A stretch of 64,000 bases of DNA from Myxococcales bacterium (GTDB taxonomy: Bacteria > Myxococcota_A > Polyangia > Polyangiales > Ga0077539), in assembly GCA_016792845.1 (NCBI GenBank), contig JAEUKH010000004.1, positions 62,001-126,000 of the forward strand. The letters run 5' to 3'. Below the pieces are notes generated by a model, which was not told the DNA's origin, searched no databases, and saw only the letters and a program-made list of their open reading frames with translations. The translations under genes were made by a program, and so were the position numbers. Below, piece after piece: positions 52,342 to 64,000 of this stretch. Every line of letters starts with the position of its first letter. Within the stretch, counting starts at the first letter, position 1.

Positions 52342-53778
52342 ATGCCGGTGGCGCGGGTGTTGGTGGTCGACGACGAGGCGTCGTTGCGACAGATGATGGA
52401 GGTCCTCTTGCGCAGGGCCGGTCACGAGGTGACCCTCGCGTCGGGGGTCGCCGAGGCGGTCGAGCGCATCGAGGGCGTCGCGGTGCCCTTCGACCTCGTC
52501 GTGACCGACCTCCTCATGGCCGACGGCAGCGGGATGGACGTCGTCGCCTGCGCCCGCCAGCGCAGCTCCGAGACCCAGGTCTTGATGGTGACCGCCCACG
52601 CCTCGGTCGAGACCGCCGTCGAGGCGATGCGCCGCGGCGCCTACGGCTTTCTAGAGAAGCCCCTCAGCCTCGCGACGGCCCGCGCCCAGATCGAGAAGGC
52701 CCTCGAAAAGCGGGTCTTGCTCCGCGACAACGCCTCGCTCCGGCTCCTCAATCGCAGCCTCGGCTCTGAGAGCGAGGGGGCCCGCGTCGTGGGCCAGTCG
52801 CCGGCCTTCGTGGGCGCGATGGAGCTCATCCGTCGGGCGGGTCCGAGCCGCGCCTCGGTGCTCATCACGGGCGAATCGGGCACGGGCAAAGAGCTCGCCG
52901 CCCGCGCGCTGCACAACGGCAGCGACCGACGCGACAGGCCCTTCGTGGTGCTCAACTGCGGCGCCGTGCCCGCCGAGCTGATGGAGTCTGAGCTCTTCGG
53001 TCACGAGAAGGGCGCCTTCACCGGGGCGACCTCGAAGCACCTCGGGATGTTTCGCGACGCCGACGGCGGCACGCTCTTCCTCGACGAGGTGGGCGAGATC
53101 GCGCTGCCCTTGCAGGTGAAGCTCCTGCGCGCCCTCCAAGAGAAGAAGGTGCGCCCCGTGGGGGCCTCGCAAGAGATCGCCGTCGACGTGCGGATCGTCG
53201 CCGCGACCAACCGCGACCTCGCCCAGATGGTGCGCGACCGCACCTTCCGCGAAGACCTCTTTTACCGATTGAACGTGCTTCGGGTGCACCTCCCGCCGCT
53301 GCGCGACCGGCGCGAAGACCTGCCGAGCTTGATCGAGCATTTTCGCGCCCGCTTCGCCCGCGAACAGGGCCGCGAGCTCGTAGCCTTCAGCAGCGAGGCC
53401 ACCCGGGCCCTCCTCGGATACGACTGGCCTGGCAACATCCGACAGCTCGAGAACGCGGTCGAGCGCGCGGTGACGCTGGCCCAGGGCAACACCGTGGCGC
53501 TCGACGACCTGCCGCCCGAGGCGCTCGGGGCGCGGCTCAGCGAGGGGGCCGAGGTCGCGCTCGGCAAAGAGGGCCTCGACCTTGAGGCCACCCTCGAACG
53601 CATCGAGCGGTCGCTCTTGCGGCAGGCCCTCGAGCGCGCGGGGGGCGTCCGCACCAACGCGGCGAAGATCCTGGGGCTGTCGTTTCGGTCGTTTCGGTAT
53701 CGCCTTCAAAAGCTGGGCATGGCTTCGGGCGAGGCCGACGAGCTCGAGGGCGACGCGCCGGGCGCCAAGGGTCGCTGA
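52342..53778 (+). CDS. pilR: PilR-like sigma-54 response regulator
   Basis: 478 residues: receiver (Asp in VVTDLLMADGSGMD), AAA+ domain with GESGTGKE, KGAFTGA and DEVGEIA, and a Fis-type HTH ending AAKILGLSFRSFRYRLQKLGM. The phrase SFRSFRYRLQKLG is close to the PilR C-terminus, and a pilin-like gene begins 47 bases downstream, so control of pilin expression is likely. No PilS-like kinase is visible nearby. Assignment as PilR is inference. Confidence 0.8.
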   Translation: MPVARVLVVDDEASLRQMMEVLLRRAGHEVTLASGVAEAVERIEGVAVPFDLVVTDLLMADGSGMDVVACARQRSSETQVLMVTAHASVETAVEAMRRGAYGFLEKPLSLATARAQIEKALEKRVLLRDNASLRLLNRSLGSESEGARVVGQSPAFVGAMELIRRAGPSRASVLITGESGTGKELAARALHNGSDRRDRPFVVLNCGAVPAELMESELFGHEKGAFTGATSKHLGMFRDADGGTLFLDEVGEIALPLQVKLLRALQEKKVRPVGASQEIAVDVRIVAATNRDLAQMVRDRTFREDLFYRLNVLRVHLPPLRDRREDLPSLIEHFRARFAREQGRELVAFSSEATRALLGYDWPGNIRQLENAVERAVTLAQGNTVALDDLPPEALGARLSEGAEVALGKEGLDLEATLERIERSLLRQALERAGGVRTNAAKILGLSFRSFRYRLQKLGMASGEADELEGDAPGAKGR

Positions 53779-53825
53779 CAGGGCGCGTCGTGATGTGCTT
53801 CAATCGCGAGAGAGGTGCAGCTGTG

Positions 53826-54389
53826 ATGGGTCGAATGGCACGACGCTGGGCACGATCGCGGGGCATGACCCTGATCGAAATGATGATCGTGGTGGTCATC
53901 TTGGCGGTGCTCGCGGGCATCGCGACGATGTCGTACAGCCGCTACATCAAGCGCACCCGCACCACCGAGGCGAGCACGATGTTGCAGAGCATCGCGGGGC
54001 GCGAAGAGGCGTACCGGCAAGAGTTTGGGGTGTACTGCGGCGCCGGGCGCACCGACTCGATGCCGCCGGCCTCGCTCGGGCCGAGCAGCGCGTACCCGGC
54101 GTCGAGCCCCACGGTGACCCCGGTCGATTTCACCGTCACAGGCATGCCCCGCGAGTGGACGCAGCTCGGATTCCGCCCCGCCGGCCGCGTGCGGTATCGG
54201 TACGTCGCCGTGGCCGGGGCGCCGCCCAACGCGCCGCCCGGTGAGTCAACCTGGTCGAGCAACCCGAACCAAGACGCGTGGTACGTCACCGAGGCCTACG
54301 GCAACCTCGACAACGACAGCGCGCTCAGCACCTTTCGGCTCTTCTCGGGCAACGGCAACACCCTCGCGGTCACGAGCGAGCTTGAGTGA
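53826..54389 (+). CDS. type IV pilin/pseudopilin
   Basis: 187 residues. The class III signal is MGRMARRWARSRG, cut after Gly13 to expose MTLIEMMIVVVILAVL, with Glu at +5. The globular part contains two Cys-poor beta regions. GAGAGAGG lies ten bases before ATG 53826; a GTG at 53823 is an alternative start. The length is between major pilins and pseudopilins. It follows a PilR-like regulator and overlaps a gene for a helical-repeat protein (GTGA). Confidence 0.88.
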   Translation: MGRMARRWARSRGMTLIEMMIVVVILAVLAGIATMSYSRYIKRTRTTEASTMLQSIAGREEAYRQEFGVYCGAGRTDSMPPASLGPSSAYPASSPTVTPVDFTVTGMPREWTQLGFRPAGRVRYRYVAVAGAPPNAPPGESTWSSNPNQDAWYVTEAYGNLDNDSALSTFRLFSGNGNTLAVTSELE

Positions 54390-55202
54390 GAGACCTCGGC
54401 CTCGGGCTCGCGGTGGCCGCCGTCGCCGCGCTCGCGTCGCGCCCCCTCGCGGCTGACCTCAACCGACGCTACGAGACCGCCCCCACGGTGGTCGATGAGG
54501 CCCGCATCCCGCGCCCCGCCGTCGCGCAAGCGCTGTCGCTCGGGCACACCGAGTGGGCCGCCGACGTGCTCTGGATCAACGCCCAGATCTACTACGGCGA
54601 GGGCCTCCTCGGGCGGCTCCCGGGGCGCTTCAGCCGTGTGTACGGCGAGGCGATCGTGGGCCTCGACCCGACCTTCGCGCAGGGCTACCTCTGGGGCGCC
54701 CTCGCGCTCACGATGCGCGCCACCGAGGTGCCCGTCGACGACATCGCCGCGGCGGTCGACTTTCTGAGACGCGGGCACCGCGCGAGGCCCACAGACCTGG
54801 AGCTCCAGGGGCAGCTCGGGTACGTGCTGGCGTACGAGTACGCGCCGCGCTTTCCGCGCGAGAGTGCGGCGTTCAGGGAGCACCGCGGCGAGGGCGGGGC
54901 CGAGCTCGCGAGCGCTTTTCTGGCCGGGTGGGGGCCTTCGTGGTTGGGCCTCTCGGCGGCGCGGGCCTTGGTGATGGGCGGGCGGCGTGCCGAGGCCCTC
55001 GGGGTGCTCAGGGCCTCGCTCGGGCGGGTCGAAGAGCCCGAGCTGCAAGCGCGCATCGCGGCCGAGATCGCCGAGCTGAGCCGCACCGCACCGGGCGACG
55101 ACCCCTTGGTCGAGGTCAACCGACAAATCGAGCGAGGGCGGCGCGAGGAGTACCCCTACATGCCGCCGACGCTCTATCTGTTTGTGGGCCCGAGGGCCGA
55201 CA

Positions 55203-57857
<2,655 letters not shown>

Positions 57858-58014
57858 CGCAACTGCACTCCTCGGAGCCATCGTGGCGAGCCCCGCTCAC
57901 GACCATGGCGAGCGTGTTCTACTCACACGCCGCGCGCGCCGTCAACGATGCGAAGCCATAGTGACACCGTGTGTTTTGCTGATTGATTCCGTCGCTGGAG
58001 TTGTGTGACCGCAA

Positions 58015-58072
58015 GGGGGCGCCGGGCCTTTGGTGCGCGGTGCGATTGCCACGCGCTGGGGGCGCCGGGCCT
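58015..58072. repeat. short direct repeat in intergenic region
   Basis: GGGGGCGCCGGGCCT occurs at 58015-58029 and again at 58058-58072, 43 bases apart, in the region between the kinase gene and the stop of the phosphodiester glycosidase gene. The repeat contains the palindrome GGCGCC. Otherwise the roughly 230 bases between 57857 and 58086 hold no gene that I can support; function of the repeat is unknown. Confidence 0.4.
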
Positions 58073-58085
58073 CGACGGCTTGCTT

Positions 58086-60704
58086 TTACGGGTTCGGGCC
58101 GGGTGTCGCCCCTGCGTCTCGCGGGGTCGAGCCGCCCCACGCAGGCACCGAGACGCGGTGGCCGCCGTTGAGCTGAACCTGCACCGCGCCGTCTTCGCTA
58201 CGTTGGTACCGCACCCGTCGGTGCTGGGCCTCGTACCAGACCCGCTGCGGCACCGGCGTCACCTCGGGAAACACCCTGGTGGCCCCGCGCTCGTCGCGGA
58301 GGGTCAGCGCCCACGCCGCGGTGCTGCTCGGGTCGATGGCCGCCCCGGCCGCGTCGCGCCCGCCCGAGAGGCTGAGGGCCGCCGAGGGCGGCAAGGCGAA
58401 GCGGCGGCTGCGACACCCGGCGAGGCGCAGCGCGCGGTCGATGAGGTCGGGCGTCCCGCGGTCGGCCACGGCCCAGACGAGGAAGCCGTCATCGTCGAGG
58501 CCCGCCCCGCGGGTCACCGTCGCGCCCGGTTCGAGCGGGCTCACGGCGATGCCCGGGCCCGCGTCGGCGACCCCCCAACGGCCGCCGCCCTGAGGGGCGC
58601 TCCAGACGATTCGTAGGCCCTGCGGCGCGTCGGGGCCGAGGCCCACCACCCGCGCGAAGGGGGCGGGCGCCTGATCGGGGGCGCAAAGGGCGACGCGCCG
58701 CGGGTCGACCCGCACGAGGTTGACCCAGCGGTCGGGTTGGGCCGGGTCGGGGCGCACCCGAGTTCGGGCCATCGGCCAGGGGAAGGGCGCGTCGCCGAGG
58801 CCCGCGACCGAGAAGACGCCCTCGTTGGGCTGCGCCGAGGCCTGCGGGGGCCTGAGGTTCTCTCCCGGCAACACAGGCCTGAGGAGGAGATAAAAGAAAT
58901 CGCGCGGGTCGCGCTTGATGTACCGCGGGAAGCTCATCTCGTGCATGCCCCGCACCATCCTTCGGGCTCGCACGGTGAAGCTCGGGGCGCTCGGCACCGG
59001 GCCCTCGTGTTCGCCGCTGGCGAGGGGCCGGGGGCGCGTCGGCGTCGCATCGGTCGGGGTCACCCGCAGAAACTCGAAGCCCGTGTTCGCGCCGTTCATG
59101 TCAAGGTGGACGCCGTAGCTGCACCGCGCCGCGAGCATCGCGTCGCCGAGCGAGCGCTCGGTGAGGCCGTTGCCCCAGAAGAAGCCCACGAAGCCCTCGC
59201 GGGTCATGCAGAGCCCCGTGCGCGCGGTGTGCGTCTCGCCAGGCGGCGCCCCCGGCACCGTGCCGCCCCAAAACGTGCGGCGGTAGGGGTTGAGCTGGCC
59301 GTCTTCCACGAGCGCCGTGAGGTTCTGGCGAAACTCGTTGACTTCACTGGGGATTTCGGTCGTTCCGCCGGGCCACGAGCCGAAGCCCGTGCGACCCCCT
59401 TCGAGGGCGAAGATGGTCGCGCCCCAAGGCTTGGGCGGCAGAAAGAGCGTGCCCTCGGCGTAGACGCCCCACTCGCCGTGCAGCGCCTGAAACCCGCCGT
59501 TGAAGCCCGCTGCGAGGCGGGTGAGGGTGCGGGCGTCGCGGGGCACCGAGCCGCTGCCGGTCTCGCCTGTCGCGCCCATGGGCTCCTGCGAGCCGGGCAC
59601 GACGTGGAGCTCGACCTGGCGGGCGTCCCACAGGGTGACGTAGACCCGGGTGTCGGGGCGCTCGGGGTCGGTGCGCACAAAGCCCTGATAGAAGGTCGGC
59701 GGCGCGCCCGGCGAGCGGGCCACGAAGACGTCGTCGTGCGAGGCCGCGATCCATTCGCCCTCGTGGGCGAGGGGCGGCGAGAGGGGGCCCCGCATCGGCG
59801 GCGGCGGCCAGTCGGCGACGGGGCCCGCGACCACGTCGGTCGCGCCGTGATGGAGCACGTCTGCGAGGTCTTCGGCCACCTCGTCTTGCGAGCGGTCGCC
59901 CTCGACCCGAACCCGCGCCCGCGCCACCTCGTGCTGGAGCCCGAAGGCCAGGTGCTCGGCCCATGCGATGGGCGCGCCGCCGATCCAGGGGATGGCCCGC
60001 ACCGTGTCGACAGCCCAGGTGAGGGCGCCGGTGGTGCCCGCGAGGCGGGGCCGGTAGCGCGCGAAGCGAGCCCCTTCGACGAGGCTGTGCGCCGCGGGTT
60101 CGAGGGTGATGGTGCGCGTGTCGGCCCGCACGATGAGCCGGGCGCCGTCGAAGTCGAGCGAGACGGCCCGGGCTTCGGGGGTGAGGTCGTAGCGGTCGAC
60201 GCCGTACCCGGAGAGACGGCCGGTTTGTTGCCAGCGGGTGATGGCGGCCCGCGCCCGGGTGCCGAGGTCGCTCGCCGGAGGGGCCTTGTCGCCCGCGAGG
60301 TCGAGCACCGTCACGGCGGCGACCCGGGTGCCGACGCGGGTGGTGAAGGCCGCGAAGCGACCCGCGACCCGGAGGTTGCCCTCGGAGGCGTCAGGCGAGC
60401 GCGTGAGGTTCGACACGTCGAGGAGCTTCAACACCCTGCCGTCGGGGGTGCTCCGAGCCGTGACGGCGTAGAGGTCGTCGGGGTCGGTGCCGCGCGCGGC
60501 GAGCACTAAAGCGCGTCGCGGGCCGAGGGTGGGCGGGTCGATCCACAGGGCGCGCTCGGGCAAGACCTGAAGCCCGCGGGCCGCGAGCGCGGCTTCGAGC
60601 GAGACCGGGCGGCCGCTGGCCAAGGCCGAGAGCGCGCCGACCGAGAGGCCCACCGCGAGGGCGCGGAGGCTAAAGGTGATCGAACGTGTAGGCCGCCGTC
60701 GCAT
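58086..60704 (-). CDS. secreted NAGPA/DUF2233-type phosphodiester glycosidase-domain protein
   Basis: 872 residues. ATG 60704 has GGAG four bases upstream and begins a signal peptide (LRALAVGLSVGALSALASG). The middle (about 390-560) matches the NAGPA/DUF2233 domain: LAAGFNGGFQALHGEWGVYAEG, GATIFALEGGRTGFGSW, MTREGFVGFFWGNG and GVHLDMNGANTGF; the last corresponds to the usual LDGGGS-like motif. Substrates are phospho-linked sugars. Flanking 380 N-terminal and 300 C-terminal residues are not recognised. It is divergent from the HEAT-repeat gene. Confidence 0.82.
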   Translation of the reverse strand: MRRRPTRSITFSLRALAVGLSVGALSALASGRPVSLEAALAARGLQVLPERALWIDPPTLGPRRALVLAARGTDPDDLYAVTARSTPDGRVLKLLDVSNLTRSPDASEGNLRVAGRFAAFTTRVGTRVAAVTVLDLAGDKAPPASDLGTRARAAITRWQQTGRLSGYGVDRYDLTPEARAVSLDFDGARLIVRADTRTITLEPAAHSLVEGARFARYRPRLAGTTGALTWAVDTVRAIPWIGGAPIAWAEHLAFGLQHEVARARVRVEGDRSQDEVAEDLADVLHHGATDVVAGPVADWPPPPMRGPLSPPLAHEGEWIAASHDDVFVARSPGAPPTFYQGFVRTDPERPDTRVYVTLWDARQVELHVVPGSQEPMGATGETGSGSVPRDARTLTRLAAGFNGGFQALHGEWGVYAEGTLFLPPKPWGATIFALEGGRTGFGSWPGGTTEIPSEVNEFRQNLTALVEDGQLNPYRRTFWGGTVPGAPPGETHTARTGLCMTREGFVGFFWGNGLTERSLGDAMLAARCSYGVHLDMNGANTGFEFLRVTPTDATPTRPRPLASGEHEGPVPSAPSFTVRARRMVRGMHEMSFPRYIKRDPRDFFYLLLRPVLPGENLRPPQASAQPNEGVFSVAGLGDAPFPWPMARTRVRPDPAQPDRWVNLVRVDPRRVALCAPDQAPAPFARVVGLGPDAPQGLRIVWSAPQGGGRWGVADAGPGIAVSPLEPGATVTRGAGLDDDGFLVWAVADRGTPDLIDRALRLAGCRSRRFALPPSAALSLSGGRDAAGAAIDPSSTAAWALTLRDERGATRVFPEVTPVPQRVWYEAQHRRVRYQRSEDGAVQVQLNGGHRVSVPAWGGSTPRDAGATPGPNP

Positions 60705-60852
60705 AGAGCTCCAGGCGGGGGTAGTACTTCAAAGCAAGGCGATGAGACAAAACTTCAACGGTCGCGGGGGCCCCGGGGCGATGGGGTCTTGAAAAGGGTG
60801 TCTTGATCGCAGGCGAAGGCTCGCGGTATGCCTCGGCCCGATTCGGAGCCTG

Positions 60853-61740
60853 ATGAACCACTCGAAGCGACTCATGCCGATGTTGGCGGGTGTCCTTGCC
60901 CTCGGGGCCGGGGCGACGGCGCCTGCAAATCTCTGGGCTCAGCCAGCGCGACCGCCCGCGGGGCAGGCGCCGCGGCGCATTCCGACGGTGCGTGAGGCGG
61001 TGACTGCGTTGCAGTCGTCGAACCCTGACGCCGTCGAGCAGGCCCTCGAAGACCTCACCCGCATCGGTACGCCCGAGGTGGTGCCGCCCTTGGTCTCGCT
61101 CATCCACGGCGGCCTGAGCGACGACATGCTCGAAAAGGTGGTCGACAAGCTCGGCATCATCGGTCGCCCCGAGGCCATCGACGAGCTCTCGTCGCTCCTC
61201 CGGCACCGTCGCGCGGCGGTGCGTCAGCACGCCCTCACGGCCCTCTCGCGCATCCGCGACCCGCGGGTCCGGGGGCTCCTCGAAGCGGGGCTCCGTGACA
61301 GCGACAGCAACGTCAGGGCCGAGGCCGCGCAGGCCCTCGGTCGCACCAACGCGCGACCCTCGATCGAGCTCCTTCAGCGGGCCTTCGAGCGCAACGTGCC
61401 CGAGGCCGCCGAGGCCATCGGCGCGTTGGGCGACGCCGCCGCCGCCGACCGACTTCTCGAATCGGTGGGGCGCGCGCCGCTCTCGGTGCTCTTGCCGGGC
61501 TTTCGGCGCTTCCTCGACCGACGTGACCTCACCGACGAGGTGAAGGTCCGCATCGTCGAGCAGCTCGTGGCGCGCTCTCCGACGGCGCAGATCAAGGGCT
61601 TTTTGCAAGAGTGGGTGGCGCACCTCTTGCCCACCGACCGCACCCGTGCGCGTCAGCGGGCCGAGCGCGCGATTCGACAGATCAACGATGCACCGGCGGC
61701 CCCAGCGGCGCCGGCGGCTCCGGCGGGGGGTGCGCGATGA
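60853..61740 (+). CDS. secreted HEAT-repeat protein
   Basis: 295 residues with an N-terminal signal (LAGVLALGAGATAPANLWAQ). Residues about 45-210 contain HEAT/PBS-lyase-like repeats such as VPPLVSLIHGGLSDDMLEKVVDKLGIIGRPEAIDELSSLLRHRRAAVRQHALTALSRIRDPR and VRAEAAQALGRTNARPSIELL. The C-terminus is a Pro/Ala tail. It overlaps the next gene as ATGA. A protein-protein scaffold in the periplasm is likely. Confidence 0.85.
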   Translation: MNHSKRLMPMLAGVLALGAGATAPANLWAQPARPPAGQAPRRIPTVREAVTALQSSNPDAVEQALEDLTRIGTPEVVPPLVSLIHGGLSDDMLEKVVDKLGIIGRPEAIDELSSLLRHRRAAVRQHALTALSRIRDPRVRGLLEAGLRDSDSNVRAEAAQALGRTNARPSIELLQRAFERNVPEAAEAIGALGDAAAADRLLESVGRAPLSVLLPGFRRFLDRRDLTDEVKVRIVEQLVARSPTAQIKGFLQEWVAHLLPTDRTRARQRAERAIRQINDAPAAPAAPAAPAGGAR

Positions 61741-64000
61741 AGCGCGGGGTTACACGCGCGGGCCTCGGGCTCGCGGTCTGTCTTGCGGTGTCGCCCTCGG
61801 GCTGCATGCCGCCGATTCGGGTCACCAACGCCTTCTCGTCGCGCTTCCGCGACAACGACCGCGCCCGCATCGACGCGGTGCTCGCGCGGGTCCAGACGGC
61901 GGCGTCGCGGCCGGTCAACAGCCTCAACCAGGCCCTCATGGCGGCGGTGGTGCAGGGCGACGCCCGGGCCGTCGCGCTCTACGATCTCAGCGCCCACCGC
62001 GCGCTCTGGTCGCGCCCCCTCGCGGCGTCGAGCACGCCCGAAATCGTGGGCGACGTGGTGGTGGTCGAGACGGGGTCGAGCACGCGGCTCCTCGACCTCC
62101 GTTCGGGCGCCGAGCGCGGTCAGATCGAGCACGCGGGTCTCGAGCTCGCCGGGGCGGCGCAAGACGGCGACACGGTGGTGCTCTCGTTCGCCTCGGGCCT
62201 CTCCGGGGGCTCGCGTCGCGCGGGCCGCGTGGTGGCCGTCGACGCGGCGTCTGGCTCCGAGCGCTGGAGCCACCAGATCGGCGGCATCGTCGGCCGCCCG
62301 TCGGCCCGCGGTGGCCTCGCCTTCATCCCCTGGGATCGCCAGTCGATCGCGGTGCTCGAGCTCTCGAACGGCCACGAGGTCGCGCGCATTCGCTCGACCG
62401 ATGACGTGCTTTCGTGGGTCTCGGCGACCCCCGAAGGGGTGTTCTACGGCGGCCGCGGGGTGTACCGGCTCACCCCCGACAGCGCCTCGGGCACGCGCAC
62501 CGGCAGCGCGTACCTCGGCAACCCGCTCGAAGGCGTTCCGGGCGACCCGCAGCTCTACCCTGACGCGTTTCTCGCGACCACGGGCACCCGCACCGCGCGC
62601 GACAAGATCCGCTTCGCGATGCGGCCCCGCGCGGGGGCGACCGGCAACGCCGTAGCGCTCCAGCACGACGCGGTGTTTCTCGCGTATTATCGAGACCTTC
62701 TGGCCATCAACACGAGCGACGGCACGGTGCGCTGGGCGGTGCGTCTCGACGACGACGTCGAGGCCCTCGAGGTCACCTCGGCGGGGGTGATCGTGGTGGC
62801 GGGCAACGGCCAGGTGCGCGGCGTCGACGCGACCACCGGGGCCGTCTCGTCGCTCGGCGAGCTTGGGGCTCAGGTGGGCGCCATCGACCTCGACGCCGAG
62901 GGCCTCGCGCTCGCGGCCGGGGGCGCCGCCCCCGAGGGTGATGTGCGGGCGCAGCTGGTGGCGCTCGTGCGCGACACCGACAACCGCCTCGTGCCGTTCC
63001 GGTCGTTCTTGACCGGGGTCCTCGCGCGCCGCGAAGAGCCCGAGGTGACCCGCGACCTGCTCGATCTCTACACGCAGCGGTCGATCCCGGTGCAGCTGAA
63101 GCAGGCCATCGCGACAGCGCTCCAGTCGCGTCGGGTGGGCGCGAACTTCCTCGTCGCGGCCCTCAGCGATCACTACGATTACCTTGAGAATCGCCAGGCC
63201 CCGCCGCTTCAGGTGATCGCGCCGACCCTCGTGGCGATGAACGCCCGCGACGCGACCCAGGGGCTCTTGTCGCACCTCTTCGACCACGAGACGCCGGTGG
63301 CGGCACTGCCCGCGGTGGTCAACGCCGTGGCGACCCTCGGCGAGGCGGCGGTGGTCGAGCCGCTCAAGCGCTGGGTTCAGCTCTACAAGAGCGATTCGGC
63401 CTTCCGCGGGGCCGACAACGCCGCCGCGCTCAACGCCGCGGTCGATGCGATCTTGCGCTACGGCGACGCCGGGCACCGCGAGTGGTTGCAGCAGTTTCAG
63501 CGCGACGCCACCGCCAACCCGCTCGTGCGCGCCCACATCGAGGAGCTCTTCGCGCGCGAGACCAACGAGGCCGCGAGCCGCGCGCGGCAGGCCTCAGAGG
63601 GTGAAGAGCAGGCGGCCCGCGAGGCGGCGCTCACGGCCCTGCGCGAGGCCCAGGCCGCGGTGGCCCAATCGCTGAGCGACGAGGCCCTCGACACGGCGTG
63701 GAACACCCGGCTCGATGAGATCCGCGAGTGCGCCCAAGGGGCCGTGGCGCGAAACCCCTCGCTCAACCAGATCCGCCTCGTGGTGACCTTGCGGAGCGAG
63801 CTCCCGCGGGTCGCGATGCAGCCGAACCCGCCCGCGCGCACCACCCCCGAGGGGCAGAGCGAGTCGCACCCGACCACCCACGCCGAGGCGATGGCGTGGA
63901 TCGCGGCGCAGCGCGAGGTGCTCGGCACGCTCCACGGCACCGCCCGGCAGATCACGTATTCGCCCCGCGACACGCAGCTCCAGCAGTGCCTCGACCCTGT
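61737..64000 (+). CDS. PQQ-like beta-propeller lipoprotein, 3' end outside window
   Basis: The frame from ATG 61737 is open to the right edge (754 codons seen), so the gene is partial. The lipobox is PSGC. The first 400 residues have propeller repeats with W-containing blades (ALWSRPL, SERWSHQIGG, TVRWAVRLDD), resembling PQQ/BamB-like folds. The second part is helical with an Ala/Glu-rich coiled-coil-like stretch around residues 610-650. It may work with the HEAT protein encoded just before it. Function unknown. Confidence 0.8.
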   Translation, partial: MKRGVTRAGLGLAVCLAVSPSGCMPPIRVTNAFSSRFRDNDRARIDAVLARVQTAASRPVNSLNQALMAAVVQGDARAVALYDLSAHRALWSRPLAASSTPEIVGDVVVVETGSSTRLLDLRSGAERGQIEHAGLELAGAAQDGDTVVLSFASGLSGGSRRAGRVVAVDAASGSERWSHQIGGIVGRPSARGGLAFIPWDRQSIAVLELSNGHEVARIRSTDDVLSWVSATPEGVFYGGRGVYRLTPDSASGTRTGSAYLGNPLEGVPGDPQLYPDAFLATTGTRTARDKIRFAMRPRAGATGNAVALQHDAVFLAYYRDLLAINTSDGTVRWAVRLDDDVEALEVTSAGVIVVAGNGQVRGVDATTGAVSSLGELGAQVGAIDLDAEGLALAAGGAAPEGDVRAQLVALVRDTDNRLVPFRSFLTGVLARREEPEVTRDLLDLYTQRSIPVQLKQAIATALQSRRVGANFLVAALSDHYDYLENRQAPPLQVIAPTLVAMNARDATQGLLSHLFDHETPVAALPAVVNAVATLGEAAVVEPLKRWVQLYKSDSAFRGADNAAALNAAVDAILRYGDAGHREWLQQFQRDATANPLVRAHIEELFARETNEAASRARQASEGEEQAAREAALTALREAQAAVAQSLSDEALDTAWNTRLDEIRECAQGAVARNPSLNQIRLVVTLRSELPRVAMQPNPPARTTPEGQSESHPTTHAEAMAWIAAQREVLGTLHGTARQITYSPRDTQLQQCLDP

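Overview
This is a 64 kb chromosomal stretch from a very GC-rich bacterium, most likely a member of the Myxococcota. The clues are the extreme G/C third-position use, dense gene packing with many ATGA/GTGA overlaps, a Ser/Thr kinase with the HRDVSPQN loop and a C-terminal PEGA-like tail, a decayed kinase homologue, many lipoproteins with G-C lipoboxes, NtrC-type regulators and a PilR-like/pilin pair. The species assignment is inference. No insertion sequence, integrase, CRISPR array or rRNA was seen; one tRNA (Leu, UAG) is present.

Layout. 0-2.5 kb: end of a lipoprotein gene and a 2-oxoacid dehydrogenase E1 alpha/beta pair (minus strand). 2.5-6.6 kb: a compact accessory locus with a divergent hypothetical gene, an XRE repressor-like protein, a small acidic protein, a RecT/Red-beta-like annealing protein and a Cas4/RecB-type Fe-S exonuclease, with three AGCAAT/ATTGCT-type palindromes and one TGACA/TGTCA palindrome. 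This is the clearest phage-like functional unit. 6.6-12.3 kb: an NHL-type lipoprotein and carA-carB. 12.3-18.1 kb: an eight-gene minus-strand operon running cysK, E1-like adenylyltransferase, CysO-like sulfur carrier, degenerate ThiF N-terminal protein, CysM-like synthase, two membrane proteins (one an M50 protease relative lacking its metal motif) and an AlkC-like glycosylase. It looks like a sulfur-carrier cysteine pathway without a recognisable Mec/JAMM hydrolase.

18.2-22.5 kb: a four-gene operon with a DUF1517-like protein and three lipoproteins, two of them built from repeated cysteine-paired modules. 22.5-28.9 kb: tRNA-Leu with a small downstream gene, then two tandem ArnT/PMT-type glycosyltransferase paralogues. 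28.9-31.5 kb: a STAS protein and a membrane-anchored pseudokinase. 31.5-35.3 kb: a cobalamin riboswitch ahead of nrdA-nrdB. 35.4-39.7 kb: aspartokinase, a secreted protein, an NtrC-family regulator, a parvulin lipoprotein and an outer-membrane-like protein. 39.8-44.7 kb: ileS (with an unusual insertion), lspA and lgt, the last two serving the many lipoproteins. 45.6-48.5 kb: hutU and hutI. 48.7-52.3 kb: a KOW-domain protein, a hypothetical protein, a GT4 glycosyltransferase and a methyltransferase. 52.3-55.3 kb: a PilR-like regulator, a pilin-like protein and a tetratricopeptide-like protein. 55.2-57.9 kb: a PEGA Ser/Thr kinase. 58-64 kb: a phosphodiester-glycosidase-domain protein, a HEAT-repeat protein and a beta-propeller lipoprotein that runs off the window.

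All functions are read from sequence motifs only. Start codons were adjusted where Shine-Dalgarno sequences, overlaps or family N-termini argued for it, and this is stated per entry.
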